A DNA stretch of 64,000 nt from Flavobacteriales bacterium (GTDB lineage: Bacteria > Bacteroidota > Bacteroidia > Flavobacteriales_D > Parvicellaceae). This document shows, in pieces, positions 34,090 through 42,696 of the stretch. The notes beneath the pieces are model-generated. The model ran no database searches. It worked only from the letters and a program-made list of their open reading frames with translations, and was not told the DNA's origin. The DNA lies in assembly GCA_020635565.1 (NCBI GenBank), contig JACJZN010000008.1, positions 372,001 through 436,000 of the forward strand, read 5' to 3'. How positions within the stretch are numbered: the stretch's first letter is position 1; every line of letters starts with the position of its first letter. Position numbers and translations under genes: made by a program.

Positions 34090-35550
34090 TTAATAATAAA
34101 TCAATCTTCTCACTTTTGCAATGTGTTTAGCTAAACGGATAACTTGCTTAGTATATCCAAACTCATTATCGTACCAAGCATATAATGTTACGGTCTTTCC
34201 ATCATTTGAAACAATGGTAGCGTTGCTGTCATATACAGACGCACATGTATTTCCAATAATATCGTTTGAAACCAATTCTTCATTGATCTGATAATTGATC
34301 TGATTGATCAATTCACCTTCAAGTGCAGCTTCTCGAACTTTACCATTAACTTCTTCTAAAGTTGTACCTTTTTTCAAAGTAAGATTCATAATTGCTAGTG
34401 AACCATTTGGAGTTGGGACTCGTACTGCATTGGCAGTCAATTTACCATCCAATGATGGGATTACTTTGGTAACAGCAGTTCCTGCACCTGTAGAAGTGAT
34501 CACCATATTGATTGCTGCTGATCTTCCTCTTCTTGGCTTTTTGTGGAAGTTATCCAAAAGATTTTGATCATTCGTATATGCATGAATTGTTTCTATATGT
34601 CCTTTTTCAATGCCGAAATTGTCTTCAACCACTTTAAGTACAGGAGAAATACAGTTGGTTGTACAGGAAGCAGCAGAGAAGATCGTCTCATTTTCAAGAT
34701 CAAGTTCTCTATGATTAATTCCGTAAACGATATTTGGAATCCCTTTTCCAGGAGCAGTTAATAGAACTTTTGAAACGCCTTTCGCCTGTGTATGTCTTTC
34801 CAGTGCTTCTCTAGTAGAAAATACCCCTGTACTGTCGATCAATAATGCATCATCGATCCCGTATGAAGTGTAATCAACATCTTCTGGATTATCAGCTCCA
34901 ATGAATTTTACCATTTGTCCGTTGATGATCAATGCCATGTTTTCGGTATCAACTTCAACAGATCCTTTAAAAGAATTGTGAACAGAATCATTACTAAGAA
35001 GAGAAGCTCTTTTTACTAAATCATCTGCACTAACTTTTCTAAGTACAATTGCCTTTAATCTCAATTGTTGTCCTTTACCAGCTTGTGTGATCAACTCTCT
35101 AACCACTAAACGACCAATACGACCAAATCCGTAAAGAATTACATCTTTAGGATTGAAGGTATGTTTTTCCTGTCCGATAAATGCCCCTAATTTGTTATTC
35201 AGAAAATCATTGATGGAAGCAAAATTTGATTTTTCATCAATATACTCTTTGGTTAATTTCCCGATATCAATCTTAGAAGGTGCAAGATCAAGGTTAAGCA
35301 TTGCCTTCGCTACTTCTGCACTAGTGTAAAGATCGATTGGTTTTTTTACTACGTTTTCAGCATAACCAACTAAGTTGATCACCTCTGAAATAGTAACGTT
35401 AACAAGGTGATTTCTGAACAGTACAAGTTCTACTCCTTTGTCATACATTAGTGTTCCTACAGAGTTGATCAAATCAACTGCTGCTCTTTCTTGCTTTACA
35501 TAGTCATTTAAACCTGCTTCGTAACCTGATTTTGTCAGTGTTGTTTCCAT
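34090..35550 (-). CDS. gap: Glyceraldehyde-3-phosphate dehydrogenase, long form
   Basis: The 486-residue protein is about 150 residues longer than a normal GAPDH. Residues 1-130 are a helical extension without a recognised motif. The Rossmann motif GFGRIGR is at 141-147 and the catalytic SCTTNC at 295-300 with nucleophile Cys296, followed by the family segments HAYTNDQNLLDNFHKK, RRGRSAAINM and WYDNEFGY. It interconverts glyceraldehyde 3-phosphate and 1,3-bisphosphoglycerate. The extended form is seen in other Bacteroidota. After the GFGRIGR the usual acidic NAD-specificity residue is not obvious, so cofactor preference is open. Confidence 0.92.
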   Translation of the reverse strand: METTLTKSGYEAGLNDYVKQERAAVDLINSVGTLMYDKGVELVLFRNHLVNVTISEVINLVGYAENVVKKPIDLYTSAEVAKAMLNLDLAPSKIDIGKLTKEYIDEKSNFASINDFLNNKLGAFIGQEKHTFNPKDVILYGFGRIGRLVVRELITQAGKGQQLRLKAIVLRKVSADDLVKRASLLSNDSVHNSFKGSVEVDTENMALIINGQMVKFIGADNPEDVDYTSYGIDDALLIDSTGVFSTREALERHTQAKGVSKVLLTAPGKGIPNIVYGINHRELDLENETIFSAASCTTNCISPVLKVVEDNFGIEKGHIETIHAYTNDQNLLDNFHKKPRRGRSAAINMVITSTGAGTAVTKVIPSLDGKLTANAVRVPTPNGSLAIMNLTLKKGTTLEEVNGKVREAALEGELINQINYQINEELVSNDIIGNTCASVYDSNATIVSNDGKTVTLYAWYDNEFGYTKQVIRLAKHIAKVRRLIYY

Positions 35551-35582
35551 TTGTGCGTAATACTGTGTTAAATATTAGATAT

Positions 35583-35626
35583 AAAAAAAGGTTGAGAGCC
35601 ATTGTTTCCAAGAACTATCAACCTTT
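35583..35626 (-). terminator. Probable terminator after the rpoD-like gene
   Basis: AAAGGTTGA pairs with TCAACCTTT around a 22-nt loop, with an A run on the plus strand (T tract on the minus). The long loop makes it less certain than the others. Confidence 0.5.
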
Positions 35627-35650
35627 GTGTTTCTTTCATAGTAAGGGTTA

Positions 35651-36514
35651 TTAACCTAAGTATGATTTTAATAACTTACTCCTAGAAGTATGTCTTAATC
35701 TTCTGATCGCTTTTTCTTTGATCTGTCTTACACGTTCTCTGGTAAGATCAAATTTTCCTCCGATCTCTTCAAGCGTCAATCCGTGTTGCATTCCAATTCC
35801 AAAGAACAGCCTGATCACATCTCTTTCTCTTTCAGTAAGAGTAGATAATGACCTTTCGATTTCTCTTTGAAGAGATTCTTGCATTAATTCTCTATCTGCC
35901 TTAGGAGAGTCACTGTTTACCAAAACATCAAGCAAAGAATTGTCTTCTCCATCAACGAAAGGAGCATCTACAGAAATGTGACGTCCAGATACTTTGATAG
36001 TGTCTTTGATCTTGTCTTCTGGAAGATCTAAAGCTTGAGCCAATTCCTCGGCACTTGGAGCTCTTTCAAATTCCTGCTCCAGTTTAGAGAATGCTTTATT
36101 GATTTTGTTCAAAGAACCAACTTGGTTCAACGGTAATCTTACAATTCTTGATTGTTCTGCCAATGCTTGAAGAATTGACTGACGAATCCACCATACTGCG
36201 TACGAGATGAATTTAAATCCTCTTGTTTCGTCAAATCTTTGTGCCGCCTTGATCAATCCTAGGTTTCCTTCATTGATCAAATCAGGAAGAGTTAAACCTT
36301 GATTTTGATACTGCTTTGCCACAGATACAACAAATCTTAAGTTAGCTCTTGTTAGTTTTTCAAGTGCTCTTTGGTCTCCTTGTTTAATTCTTTGAGCTAA
36401 TTCTACCTCTTGATCTGCTGTAATTAATTCCTCTCTACCAATTTCTTGAAGATACTTGTCCAAAGATTGACTTTCTCTATTGGTTATGGATTTGGTAATT
36501 TTAAGTTGTCTCAT
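35651..36514 (-). CDS. rpoD: Primary sigma factor RpoD/SigA, short Bacteroidota form
   Basis: The 287-residue protein lacks region 1.1 and begins with MRQLKITKSITNRESQSLDKYLQEIG, as in Bacteroidota primary sigma factors. Regions 2.1-2.4 (LRFVVSVAKQYQNQGL, DLINEGNLGLIKAAQRFD, FKFISYAVWWIRQSI), region 3 (RIVRLPLNQVGSLNKI) and region 4 (ERDVIRLFFGIGMQHGLTLEEIGGKFDLTRERVRQIKEKAIRRLRH) are all there. It recognises the TTG/TAnnTTTG promoters found across the window. It has its own promoter at 36566-36597. Confidence 0.93.
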   Translation of the reverse strand: MRQLKITKSITNRESQSLDKYLQEIGREELITADQEVELAQRIKQGDQRALEKLTRANLRFVVSVAKQYQNQGLTLPDLINEGNLGLIKAAQRFDETRGFKFISYAVWWIRQSILQALAEQSRIVRLPLNQVGSLNKINKAFSKLEQEFERAPSAEELAQALDLPEDKIKDTIKVSGRHISVDAPFVDGEDNSLLDVLVNSDSPKADRELMQESLQREIERSLSTLTERERDVIRLFFGIGMQHGLTLEEIGGKFDLTRERVRQIKEKAIRRLRHTSRSKLLKSYLG

Positions 36515-36565
36515 TCTAATCCTTTAGTGAATATTTTTCCTACAACCCATTGTTTAATGAGGTGG

Positions 36566-36597
36566 CAAATGTAAACCAAAAGGATGATTCATGTCAA
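36566..36597 (-). promoter_or_regulatory. Promoter of the primary sigma factor gene
   Basis: On the minus strand TTG (36597-36595), a 21-bp spacer and TACATTTG (36573-36566), 51 bp upstream of the start. Confidence 0.55.
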
Positions 36598-36640
36598 GTA
36601 AACAGTTAAATATATTTTAACATCTGTTAATATCTATCTA

Positions 36641-37348
36641 TCATAAGGAGTGATGGTCATTTTTACCAGTGTGTTCCCATCTAATAGTGAATCCATTTTC
36701 ATCAACAATCTTGCGATAGCCCTGTTCCAATAGTTTAGCGTCATTTTCATCATCGATCTCAAATTGGTACCTTTTTTTTTTGAATGTTTCGCCTTCTTTT
36801 CGATAGAAATAAGCTAAAGCCACTCCTATTAAAGCCCCGAATAAATGTGCCTCAAAGGAGACTTTAGGATCTAATGGGAAAATTCCCCAGATCATACTCC
36901 CATAAAGGAACGCTACAAACAAGGCGATGGCCATTACTTTTGCTTCGCGTCTGAATACTCCACTAAAGAAAATGAAAAAGGCAAGACTATAGATCACACC
37001 GCTCATGCCAATATGGTACGCTTCTCTACCTGCAATCCAGACAAAAAATCCACCTACGATCCAACTGATCGCTAAAATCTGAGTTCCGATCTTTCTGTAG
37101 AAATAGTATAATGCCCATGATAGAATTAGAATTGGAGGGGAATTATTCACAATATGTTCAAGCCCTCCATGAATGAAAGGGGAGAATAAAATACCCCATA
37201 ATCCACTCACTTTTCTTGGGTATACGCCCCATTTCGCAAAATCATACGGAAAGATCCAGTCTACTATATATACGCCCCACATTATCAGCAGAAGGAAGAC
37301 TCCTACATAGCCTGCAGTGATAAATGGATTAGCTTTTTTCTGACTCAT
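36641..37348 (-). CDS. Rhomboid family intramembrane serine protease
   Basis: The 235-residue protein has six membrane spans. The motif HGGLEHIVNN (60-69) corresponds to the HxxxHxxxN element of span 2, GMSG (114-117) holds the catalytic Ser116, and EAHLFGAL supplies the catalytic His168. These match the Ser-His dyad of active rhomboids, so the enzyme is probably functional. The C-terminal tail after span 6 is about 50 residues and cytoplasmic. It is downstream of the carboxypeptidase-regulatory-like gene with a 62-bp gap. Substrate unknown. Confidence 0.88.
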   Translation of the reverse strand: MSQKKANPFITAGYVGVFLLLIMWGVYIVDWIFPYDFAKWGVYPRKVSGLWGILFSPFIHGGLEHIVNNSPPILILSWALYYFYRKIGTQILAISWIVGGFFVWIAGREAYHIGMSGVIYSLAFFIFFSGVFRREAKVMAIALFVAFLYGSMIWGIFPLDPKVSFEAHLFGALIGVALAYFYRKEGETFKKKRYQFEIDDENDAKLLEQGYRKIVDENGFTIRWEHTGKNDHHSL

Positions 37349-37410
37349 TTGACCTATCTATCCCTAAATATAATGCCAATTCCATAAGTCAGACAAAAAT
37401 GCAGAGTTAA

Positions 37411-38730
37411 TTATTCCAGATCTTCTGAATAAATGAATATCTTCTGCAAAGATTCATATGGTCGGTAGATATAATATACTTTACCATTGAAGATTTTAAT
37501 ACGTTCTACAAATCGATTGCTCAATTTCAATTCTCGATCGATCTTGCCATCTTGACAGTCTACAGATTTGATATAATAATATCCTCCTTTATTATAGAGA
37601 CCATAAACCAATTCCTTTTGTTTATCGAGAATTAATGGTTGTTCCCATTTTTCCTTTTGGCTTTCTTGAACAAAATCAAGATGCAAACTATCTACTAAAT
37701 TGTGATTGCTGTCAAATTTGTAAAGTTGCTTTTTGTATTGGTCAAACAAATGAACTGTATCTCTGATGATGAAAAGTGGAGCATATACTGGTTTGTATAA
37801 AATGTCTTGTGTAAAGCTTGTTGCTCCAATCCATATCTCTTTATCTATTCCAGTAGCTAATTCCTGACGATAGGCCCAAAGCTTGTCTCGGCCTGATACA
37901 TATTTGTATTGAGCTCTGTAAAGTTCCATCATAAAATCATCTTTAATCTCCATTAATTCATGATGGGTGGTGTCATTTCGATCAGTTACAATAAAGGAAA
38001 CGGCAGGATAGAGTTCATTAAAAGTACTATAGTAGAAATTTGAACCAAGCGTGTCGATCACGCGATGATAGAAGTCATAGAAGTCTTGTTCTTTCACTGA
38101 TTCGAAACGGATCTTGTCATTCACTATTTCAATGGCAAATACGCTGTTTTCACAGATGACGTACGGAATTCCTGCATAGTCTTTAAAAAGATGTTTCGCA
38201 TCACCTGGAACGGTTGCTTCTGAAATGTCTTTTTGATCAGATCCTGCAAGAACAATCTTAGCACCCTTTTTTAGCGTTCTTTCATAAGCAAGTAAAAGGA
38301 GTTTTCCATCTTCAGTGATCAGAAAATCTTCTACGGAATGTTCTGGACTTCCATAAACGGTGTCTACCTTTTGAGCAGTAAACGTGAACGTACTCAATTC
38401 ATGGTAATACATAGGAATTTGAAGTAGAATGGATTGGTTTTTAGCCTTCTTTTTATCTGATGCCGAAATAATCTTGTAAGTGGATTCAAAACCAACATGT
38501 TCGAAGAAGATAGTATCTTCTGCAGCGTTGGTCAGCTCCAATTTGAATTTCCCGTTGATGTCTGTTTTGACTTCATTTTTTTTGTTTGCTGAAATAAAGA
38601 CGTTAACATCAGGAATTACTACAGATTCGTTATTCTTGTCGACTACTTTTCCGATGACAATAACTTGAGCATGATAGAATGCAGAACAAAGAAAAACTAA
38701 AGTGGCTAATATGGAAATCTTCATAGTCAT
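37411..38730 (-). CDS. Secreted protein with N-terminal carboxypeptidase-regulatory-like domain
   Basis: The 439-residue protein has a signal peptide (MKISILATLVFLCSAFYHA; ATG at 38724 is an equally good start) and an N-terminal CarboxypepD_reg-like beta-sandwich (IGKVVDKNNESVVIPDVNVFI ... DINGKFKLEL, residues ~25-100). The remaining 330 residues have alternating strands like a beta-propeller (repeated LLLAYERTLKKG, FYYSTFNELYP, KELVYGLYNKGGYY segments). There is no plug or barrel, so it is not a TonB receptor. Function is unknown. It is 37 bp downstream of a thioesterase gene and may be in one unit with kdsA. Confidence 0.75.
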   Translation of the reverse strand: MTMKISILATLVFLCSAFYHAQVIVIGKVVDKNNESVVIPDVNVFISANKKNEVKTDINGKFKLELTNAAEDTIFFEHVGFESTYKIISASDKKKAKNQSILLQIPMYYHELSTFTFTAQKVDTVYGSPEHSVEDFLITEDGKLLLLAYERTLKKGAKIVLAGSDQKDISEATVPGDAKHLFKDYAGIPYVICENSVFAIEIVNDKIRFESVKEQDFYDFYHRVIDTLGSNFYYSTFNELYPAVSFIVTDRNDTTHHELMEIKDDFMMELYRAQYKYVSGRDKLWAYRQELATGIDKEIWIGATSFTQDILYKPVYAPLFIIRDTVHLFDQYKKQLYKFDSNHNLVDSLHLDFVQESQKEKWEQPLILDKQKELVYGLYNKGGYYYIKSVDCQDGKIDRELKLSNRFVERIKIFNGKVYYIYRPYESLQKIFIYSEDLE

Positions 38731-38767
38731 ATACTATGAGATGCAAAACAAAAATAATTCCACAAAA

Positions 38768-39187
38768 TTAAGCTTCAAGAGAAGCAAGCAGATAGTTTTT
38801 CCACTCATCGAAAAGTGGTTGGGATTCATCCGTCTTGAAGTCCATACATACCAAGATACTACGACCTTTCGTACATAATTGATCATCTCCATCAGGATTG
38901 ATTTTAAAAAGCTCATATGAAAGTGTAAAGCTTTTATTCCCCACGTGATCACATTTAGTGATTACATAGATTTTATCATTCAAATAAATTGGAGTGATGT
39001 AATCGATCTCATTTCTACCTAACACAATTCCTCTTTCTCTCCAGTTCCATTCTGGACCTGTCATCTCTCCCATAAAGTCTATTCTAGCCTGTTCGAAAAA
39101 AGACAAGTATCTACTATTGTGGACGTGACCAGCCATATCAATGTCAGAGAAACGGATTTCTACAGATGTGCTTGAATGAGTCTTCAT
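38768..39187 (-). CDS. Hotdog-fold acyl-CoA thioesterase (4-hydroxybenzoyl-CoA thioesterase type)
   Basis: From the ATG at 39187 (MKTHSSTSVEIRF) the protein has 139 residues, the normal size of this family. The active-site signature VEIRFSDIDMAGHVHNSRYLSFFEQAR contains the catalytic Asp in SDIDMAGHVHN, typical of 4HBT/YbgC enzymes. They hydrolyse acyl-CoA or acyl-ACP thioesters; physiological substrate is unknown. It is 64 bp downstream of kdsA and followed within 37 bp by the carboxypeptidase-regulatory-like gene. Confidence 0.88.
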   Translation of the reverse strand: MKTHSSTSVEIRFSDIDMAGHVHNSRYLSFFEQARIDFMGEMTGPEWNWRERGIVLGRNEIDYITPIYLNDKIYVITKCDHVGNKSFTLSYELFKINPDGDDQLCTKGRSILVCMDFKTDESQPLFDEWKNYLLASLEA

Positions 39188-39251
39188 AATCGCGAATTTA
39201 TACACACAAAGTTAAAATTAAATCGAAATAATCCTAATTATCAAAAATCTA

Positions 39252-40082
39252 TTATCTCCATTTCACTTCAATAGCATGAAGTTCGATTAAAGGCTTTAGA
39301 AATTCTTCCAATTCACTCATGTCCAATTGACTTGCAGCATCGCAAAGCGCTTCATTGGGACAAGGATGTGTCTCAACAAATAATCCATCAATTCCAGCAG
39401 CTACACCTGCTCGAGCCAATGTTTTTAAATATTGTCTCGCTCCACCGTTCGGATCAGCACTAGGAATACCATATTTTCGAATGCTATGAGTTACGTCAAA
39501 AACAACTGGGTACCCTGTTTCTCTCATATGGTAGAAACTTCTTGGGTCTACGATAAGATCATTGTATCCAAATGCATAACCTCTTTCAGTAAGAATGATC
39601 TGTTCGTTTCCTGTGCTTTCTATTTTTGCAACCGGTTTGCTCATATTCTCCGGAGCAAGAAATTGAGCATGTTTTAAATTTACCGCTTTTCCCGATTTTC
39701 CTGCCTCAACAGTCAAAGTGGTTTGCATGACAAGATAGGCCGGTATTTGGATAACATCGCAAACTTCTGCAGCAGCAGCAACTTGATCTGGATAATGAAC
39801 ATCCGTGAGTAGTGGAAATCCAAATTCGTTCTTAACGCGTTCAAGAATTTTCAATCCTTCATCCATACCCGGACCCATATAGTAATCAACAGAGCTTCTG
39901 TTATCCTTCATGAAAGAAGATTTATAAATCGTTGGAATATTCAAACGCTCTGAAACTTCTTTTATCTTTTCAGCCGTCTTCATCATGATCGATTCATCTT
40001 CAATAACACATGGGCCACTGATTAGAAAAAGATCATCTGCTCCGCAGTTCACATTACCTACTTTAACCTTCTGTATGCTCAT
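39252..40082 (-). CDS. kdsA: 3-deoxy-8-phosphooctulonate synthase (KDO-8-P synthase)
   Basis: The start at 40082 (MSIQKVKVGNVNCGADD) gives 276 residues, the usual length. Motifs of the DAHP/KDO8P synthase TIM barrel are clear: LISGPCVIEDE, YKSSFMKDNRSS, the DVHYP metal/substrate segment, FDVTHSIRKYG and HPCPNEALCDAASQL. The Cys in SGPC is usual in both metal-dependent and independent forms. It condenses arabinose 5-phosphate with phosphoenolpyruvate for the KDO of lipopolysaccharide. An earlier in-frame ATG adds a hydrophobic stretch not found in the family. Confidence 0.95.
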   Translation of the reverse strand: MSIQKVKVGNVNCGADDLFLISGPCVIEDESIMMKTAEKIKEVSERLNIPTIYKSSFMKDNRSSVDYYMGPGMDEGLKILERVKNEFGFPLLTDVHYPDQVAAAAEVCDVIQIPAYLVMQTTLTVEAGKSGKAVNLKHAQFLAPENMSKPVAKIESTGNEQIILTERGYAFGYNDLIVDPRSFYHMRETGYPVVFDVTHSIRKYGIPSADPNGGARQYLKTLARAGVAAGIDGLFVETHPCPNEALCDAASQLDMSELEEFLKPLIELHAIEVKWR

Positions 40083-40206
40083 TTTTAAATTTTTTACAAA
40101 GTTAAGCGATAAGTTGAGTGACGATATCAAACTCGAATTATTTTCGATCGAAGCCGAATAATAAATGTTGTATCGGCAAGTTCTTGGGAATAAAGATCTT
40201 TAGTGT

Positions 40207-40980
40207 ATGAAACAAATTAGCTTCCATATAATATTATCGAGCGCAATATCTGTGGTTTTGTTGACATCCTGTCAAGGTGATGAGTATTCTGAGGAAGAAA
40301 CATATTCAACTTATCATCAAACCATTTCTGAAACATCGCTGGAGAAAAAACAGGAATTATACAAAAGCCTGATTTCAAGAGTTATTCAGAAACAATTAAT
40401 GTTTGCAAAGGAATATCCAACAGTTGATAAAGTTCATCAGGAAGGTTTGGTTGCATTAGCTCGAGAATATATTTCAGTAACGTTAAGTGATTCTATTTGG
40501 AGTCATTGGTATGGAACTCCTTGGGATTTCTATGGCACAACGGTTGAGCCTGGTGTGGGAAAGATCGCATGTGGATATTTTGTAACTACTACTTTGCAAC
40601 ATGCCGGATATAATATTGATCGGGTCATACTAGCTCAACAAGCGGCTTCTGTTATTATCACTACGATGTGCGGTGAAGGGAAAACGAAGATTATTGGAAA
40701 TAATAAGTACGTTGATCTGGAAGATTATATCAATAGTCGAAATGACGGTATTTATATCTGTGGACTGGATAATCAAGTTGGATTCATTCAGAAAGAAGGC
40801 AAGAAAGTCTATTTTATTCATTCTAGTGGGTTGCCAGGACAGTTAAAGGTGATGAAAGAAGAGTTGTCAAAATGTAACGCAATTCAATATTCACAAGTCT
40901 ACTATGTGGGTGATCTGCTTTCCAACGAGGAAAATACTATTCATTGGATCAAGGGAGCGAAGATTGAAATGAAAAAGTAA
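40207..40980 (+). CDS. Lipoprotein with possible NlpC/P60-like papain fold
   Basis: The 257-residue protein has a signal peptide and lipobox (LLTSC, Cys22). The segment WYGTPWDFYGT (about residues 100-110) followed by IACGYFVTTTLQHAGY resembles the start of NlpC/P60 peptidases (G-x-P-Y-x-YGG ... DCSxFVxxxLxxxG), with Cys in ACGYF as nucleophile. The later NQVGFIQKEGKKVYFIHSSG matches the HVGIY ... HA segment that supplies the catalytic His. If correct it is a periplasmic or outer-membrane cysteine peptidase or amidase acting on cell-wall peptides. The similarity is by eye and distant. It is directly upstream of the double-SUMF1 gene, with a 58-bp gap. Confidence 0.65.
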   Translation: MKQISFHIILSSAISVVLLTSCQGDEYSEEETYSTYHQTISETSLEKKQELYKSLISRVIQKQLMFAKEYPTVDKVHQEGLVALAREYISVTLSDSIWSHWYGTPWDFYGTTVEPGVGKIACGYFVTTTLQHAGYNIDRVILAQQAASVIITTMCGEGKTKIIGNNKYVDLEDYINSRNDGIYICGLDNQVGFIQKEGKKVYFIHSSGLPGQLKVMKEELSKCNAIQYSQVYYVGDLLSNEENTIHWIKGAKIEMKK

Positions 40981-41007
40981 AGTCTGTTTTTGTTTGTAAC
41001 TAGAAAT

Positions 41008-41015
41008 TATCTTTG
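41008..41015 (+). promoter_or_regulatory. Candidate -7 element of the double-SUMF1 gene
   Basis: TATCTTTG fits TAnnTTTG and lies 23 bp before the ATG at 41039. No TTG at the right spacing was seen, so this is tentative. Confidence 0.35.
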
Positions 41016-41038
41016 AGTTATAAGGCCAAAATAATTCA

Positions 41039-42595
41039 ATGAGAGATTTTACCATAGCTGTTTTACTAATAATTGGAATTCAATCTTTTGCTCAGAAAGA
41101 AAGGGAATTAATTGGATGTGCTTCTATTTACGAGCATCGTGTTTTTATGTCAATAACCGAGGTTTCCAATATCAATTATCGCGAATTTTTACATTTTCAG
41201 GAAGAGAAAGGTTTTGATATTTCTACACTACTTCCGGATACTACATGTTGGAGACAAAAGGGATCTTATAATGAACCTTACGTTGATTATTATTTCAGGC
41301 ATCCTGCTTATAATGACTACCCAATTGTTGGAATTACCAAAGATCAAGCTGAAGCATTTTGTAGTTGGTTGTCTATTGTGTTAACGGATTCTTATCGAAA
41401 AAATGAGAAATCCGATATTGATAGTGTAGTGGTTCGTCTACCGCTGAAACAAGAATGGATCGATGCTGCCAAAGGTGGAAATGATTACTATGAATATCCT
41501 TGGAAAGGACATTCATTGAGATGGGAAGAAGGAAAGTTTCAAGGTATGTTTAGACTTAATTGTATTCGTAATAGAGGTGATTATATGGGGGTCGCAGGGA
41601 GCTTGAATGATAATGCAGATGTCACAGCTCCGGTTAAATCGTATTGGCCAAATGATTATGGATTGTACAATTGTGTCGGAAATGTTGCTGAAATGATTGC
41701 GGATGAAGATGTTGCCATGGGTGGAAGTTGGAATAGTTACGGTAATGATGTGAAAGTGACCTCCGAAATGCGAGCGATTGAACCTGCTGCCAATATTGGT
41801 TTTCGCTACCTAGTGGAAGTGGTAAGGTTAAAACCGGAGAAAAGTAAACCTTTAGTGATCGACAGGAAGTTTGTAAAAAGAAATTTAGTCAAAGTGGATT
41901 CCATAATTGTATCTAAATATGAGGTCACGAATCAACTCTACAATTTATTTCTAGAAGAAACCGGAAGACAAAAGCAGGATTCTACTCTGTGGGATAATCT
42001 CTTTATCTACAGTAACTGGTATACTTGTAATTATAGATGGCAGGCCAAGTACCAAAATTATCCTGCTGTATGTATAACTCAAAATGACATAAAGGAGTTT
42101 AGCAAATGGATGACGAAAAAGCTGCAGCCTTATTATGATGATCAAATCGTAGTAGATCTTCCCACTGAGCAGGAATGGGAATATTTAGCTCGAGGAGGAT
42201 TGACAATTAGTCCATATCCTTGGGGCGGACCTTACATCAGAAATGTAAAAGGTTGTTTATTGGCAAATTTCAAATACGTTCCTTCATCTTTTGAAACTAG
42301 AAGTCCACAGGGAGAGTATGGTGTGGTTTATCCAAGTGGCAGACATAGTATGTTTGGTGCTGATTTGGATGGCGCGTTGGCTTGTGCTGCTGTAGATACT
42401 TATCATCCAAATGGATATGGTTTATACAACATGGCTGGAAACGTAAGAGAATTAGTGAAAGACACCGATCTATACTCGAAGGGTGGTGGATGGAATTCCA
42501 TCGATTATTTTGTTCAAATCACAAGTAAAGAAGAAATCACAAAAATTCCAGGTCCGGATATTGGATTCCGATTCGTGGTTCGGGTTAAGCGTTGA
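41039..42595 (+). CDS. Secreted protein with two tandem SUMF1/formylglycine-generating-enzyme-like domains
   Basis: The 518-residue protein has a signal peptide (MRDFTIAVLLIIGIQSFAQ) and two homologous halves. The first spans about residues 25-262 (TEVSNINYREF, YPIVGITKDQAEAFCSWL, RLPLKQEWIDAAKGG, NDYGLYNCVGNVAEMI, MGGSWNSYG, IGFRYLVEV). The second spans about 280-518 (YEVTNQLYNLF, YPAVCITQNDIKEFSKWM, DLPTEQEWEYLARGG, NGYGLYNMAGNVRELV, KGGGWNSID, IGFRFVVRV). Neither shows the catalytic cysteine pair of true formylglycine-generating enzymes near the end. GldJ and GldK of the T9SS share this fold but have one domain and are lipoproteins, so this is a paralogue of unknown role. Confidence 0.82.
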   Translation: MRDFTIAVLLIIGIQSFAQKERELIGCASIYEHRVFMSITEVSNINYREFLHFQEEKGFDISTLLPDTTCWRQKGSYNEPYVDYYFRHPAYNDYPIVGITKDQAEAFCSWLSIVLTDSYRKNEKSDIDSVVVRLPLKQEWIDAAKGGNDYYEYPWKGHSLRWEEGKFQGMFRLNCIRNRGDYMGVAGSLNDNADVTAPVKSYWPNDYGLYNCVGNVAEMIADEDVAMGGSWNSYGNDVKVTSEMRAIEPAANIGFRYLVEVVRLKPEKSKPLVIDRKFVKRNLVKVDSIIVSKYEVTNQLYNLFLEETGRQKQDSTLWDNLFIYSNWYTCNYRWQAKYQNYPAVCITQNDIKEFSKWMTKKLQPYYDDQIVVDLPTEQEWEYLARGGLTISPYPWGGPYIRNVKGCLLANFKYVPSSFETRSPQGEYGVVYPSGRHSMFGADLDGALACAAVDTYHPNGYGLYNMAGNVRELVKDTDLYSKGGGWNSIDYFVQITSKEEITKIPGPDIGFRFVVRVKR

Positions 42596-42601
42596 ATTTA
42601 A

Positions 42602-42615
42602 GTAACAACTATTAC
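42602..42615. promoter_or_regulatory. Candidate Crp/Fnr-type operator, distal site (peroxiredoxin)
   Basis: GTAAC-AACT-ATTAC, one change from the perfect dyad GTAAC-N4-GTTAC. Its centre is 22 bp upstream of the next site's centre, two helical turns. Confidence 0.55.
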
Positions 42616-42623
42616 AGTGAAGG

Positions 42624-42637
42624 GTAACTATGGTTAC
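42624..42637. promoter_or_regulatory. Candidate Crp/Fnr-type operator, proximal site (peroxiredoxin)
   Basis: GTAAC-TATG-GTTAC, a perfect 5-4-5 dyad. A -7-like GATATTTG starts at 42660, 22 bp after the dyad. Confidence 0.7.
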
Positions 42638-42659
42638 GAATTAGAATGAGTTGGCTAGC

Positions 42660-42667
42660 GATATTTG
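42660..42667 (+). promoter_or_regulatory. -7 element of the peroxiredoxin gene
   Basis: GATATTTG, one change from TAnnTTTG, 29 bp before the ATG. The operator occupies the place of a -33 element. Confidence 0.5.
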
Positions 42668-42696
42668 TGCCATAACAACAATATAAAATAAAAGTT

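Noticed and set aside
40997..41010. GTAAC half-site before the double-SUMF1 gene (GTAAC-TAGA-AATTA)
   Set aside because: The second half has several mismatches and the spacing to the -7 element does not match the other sites.
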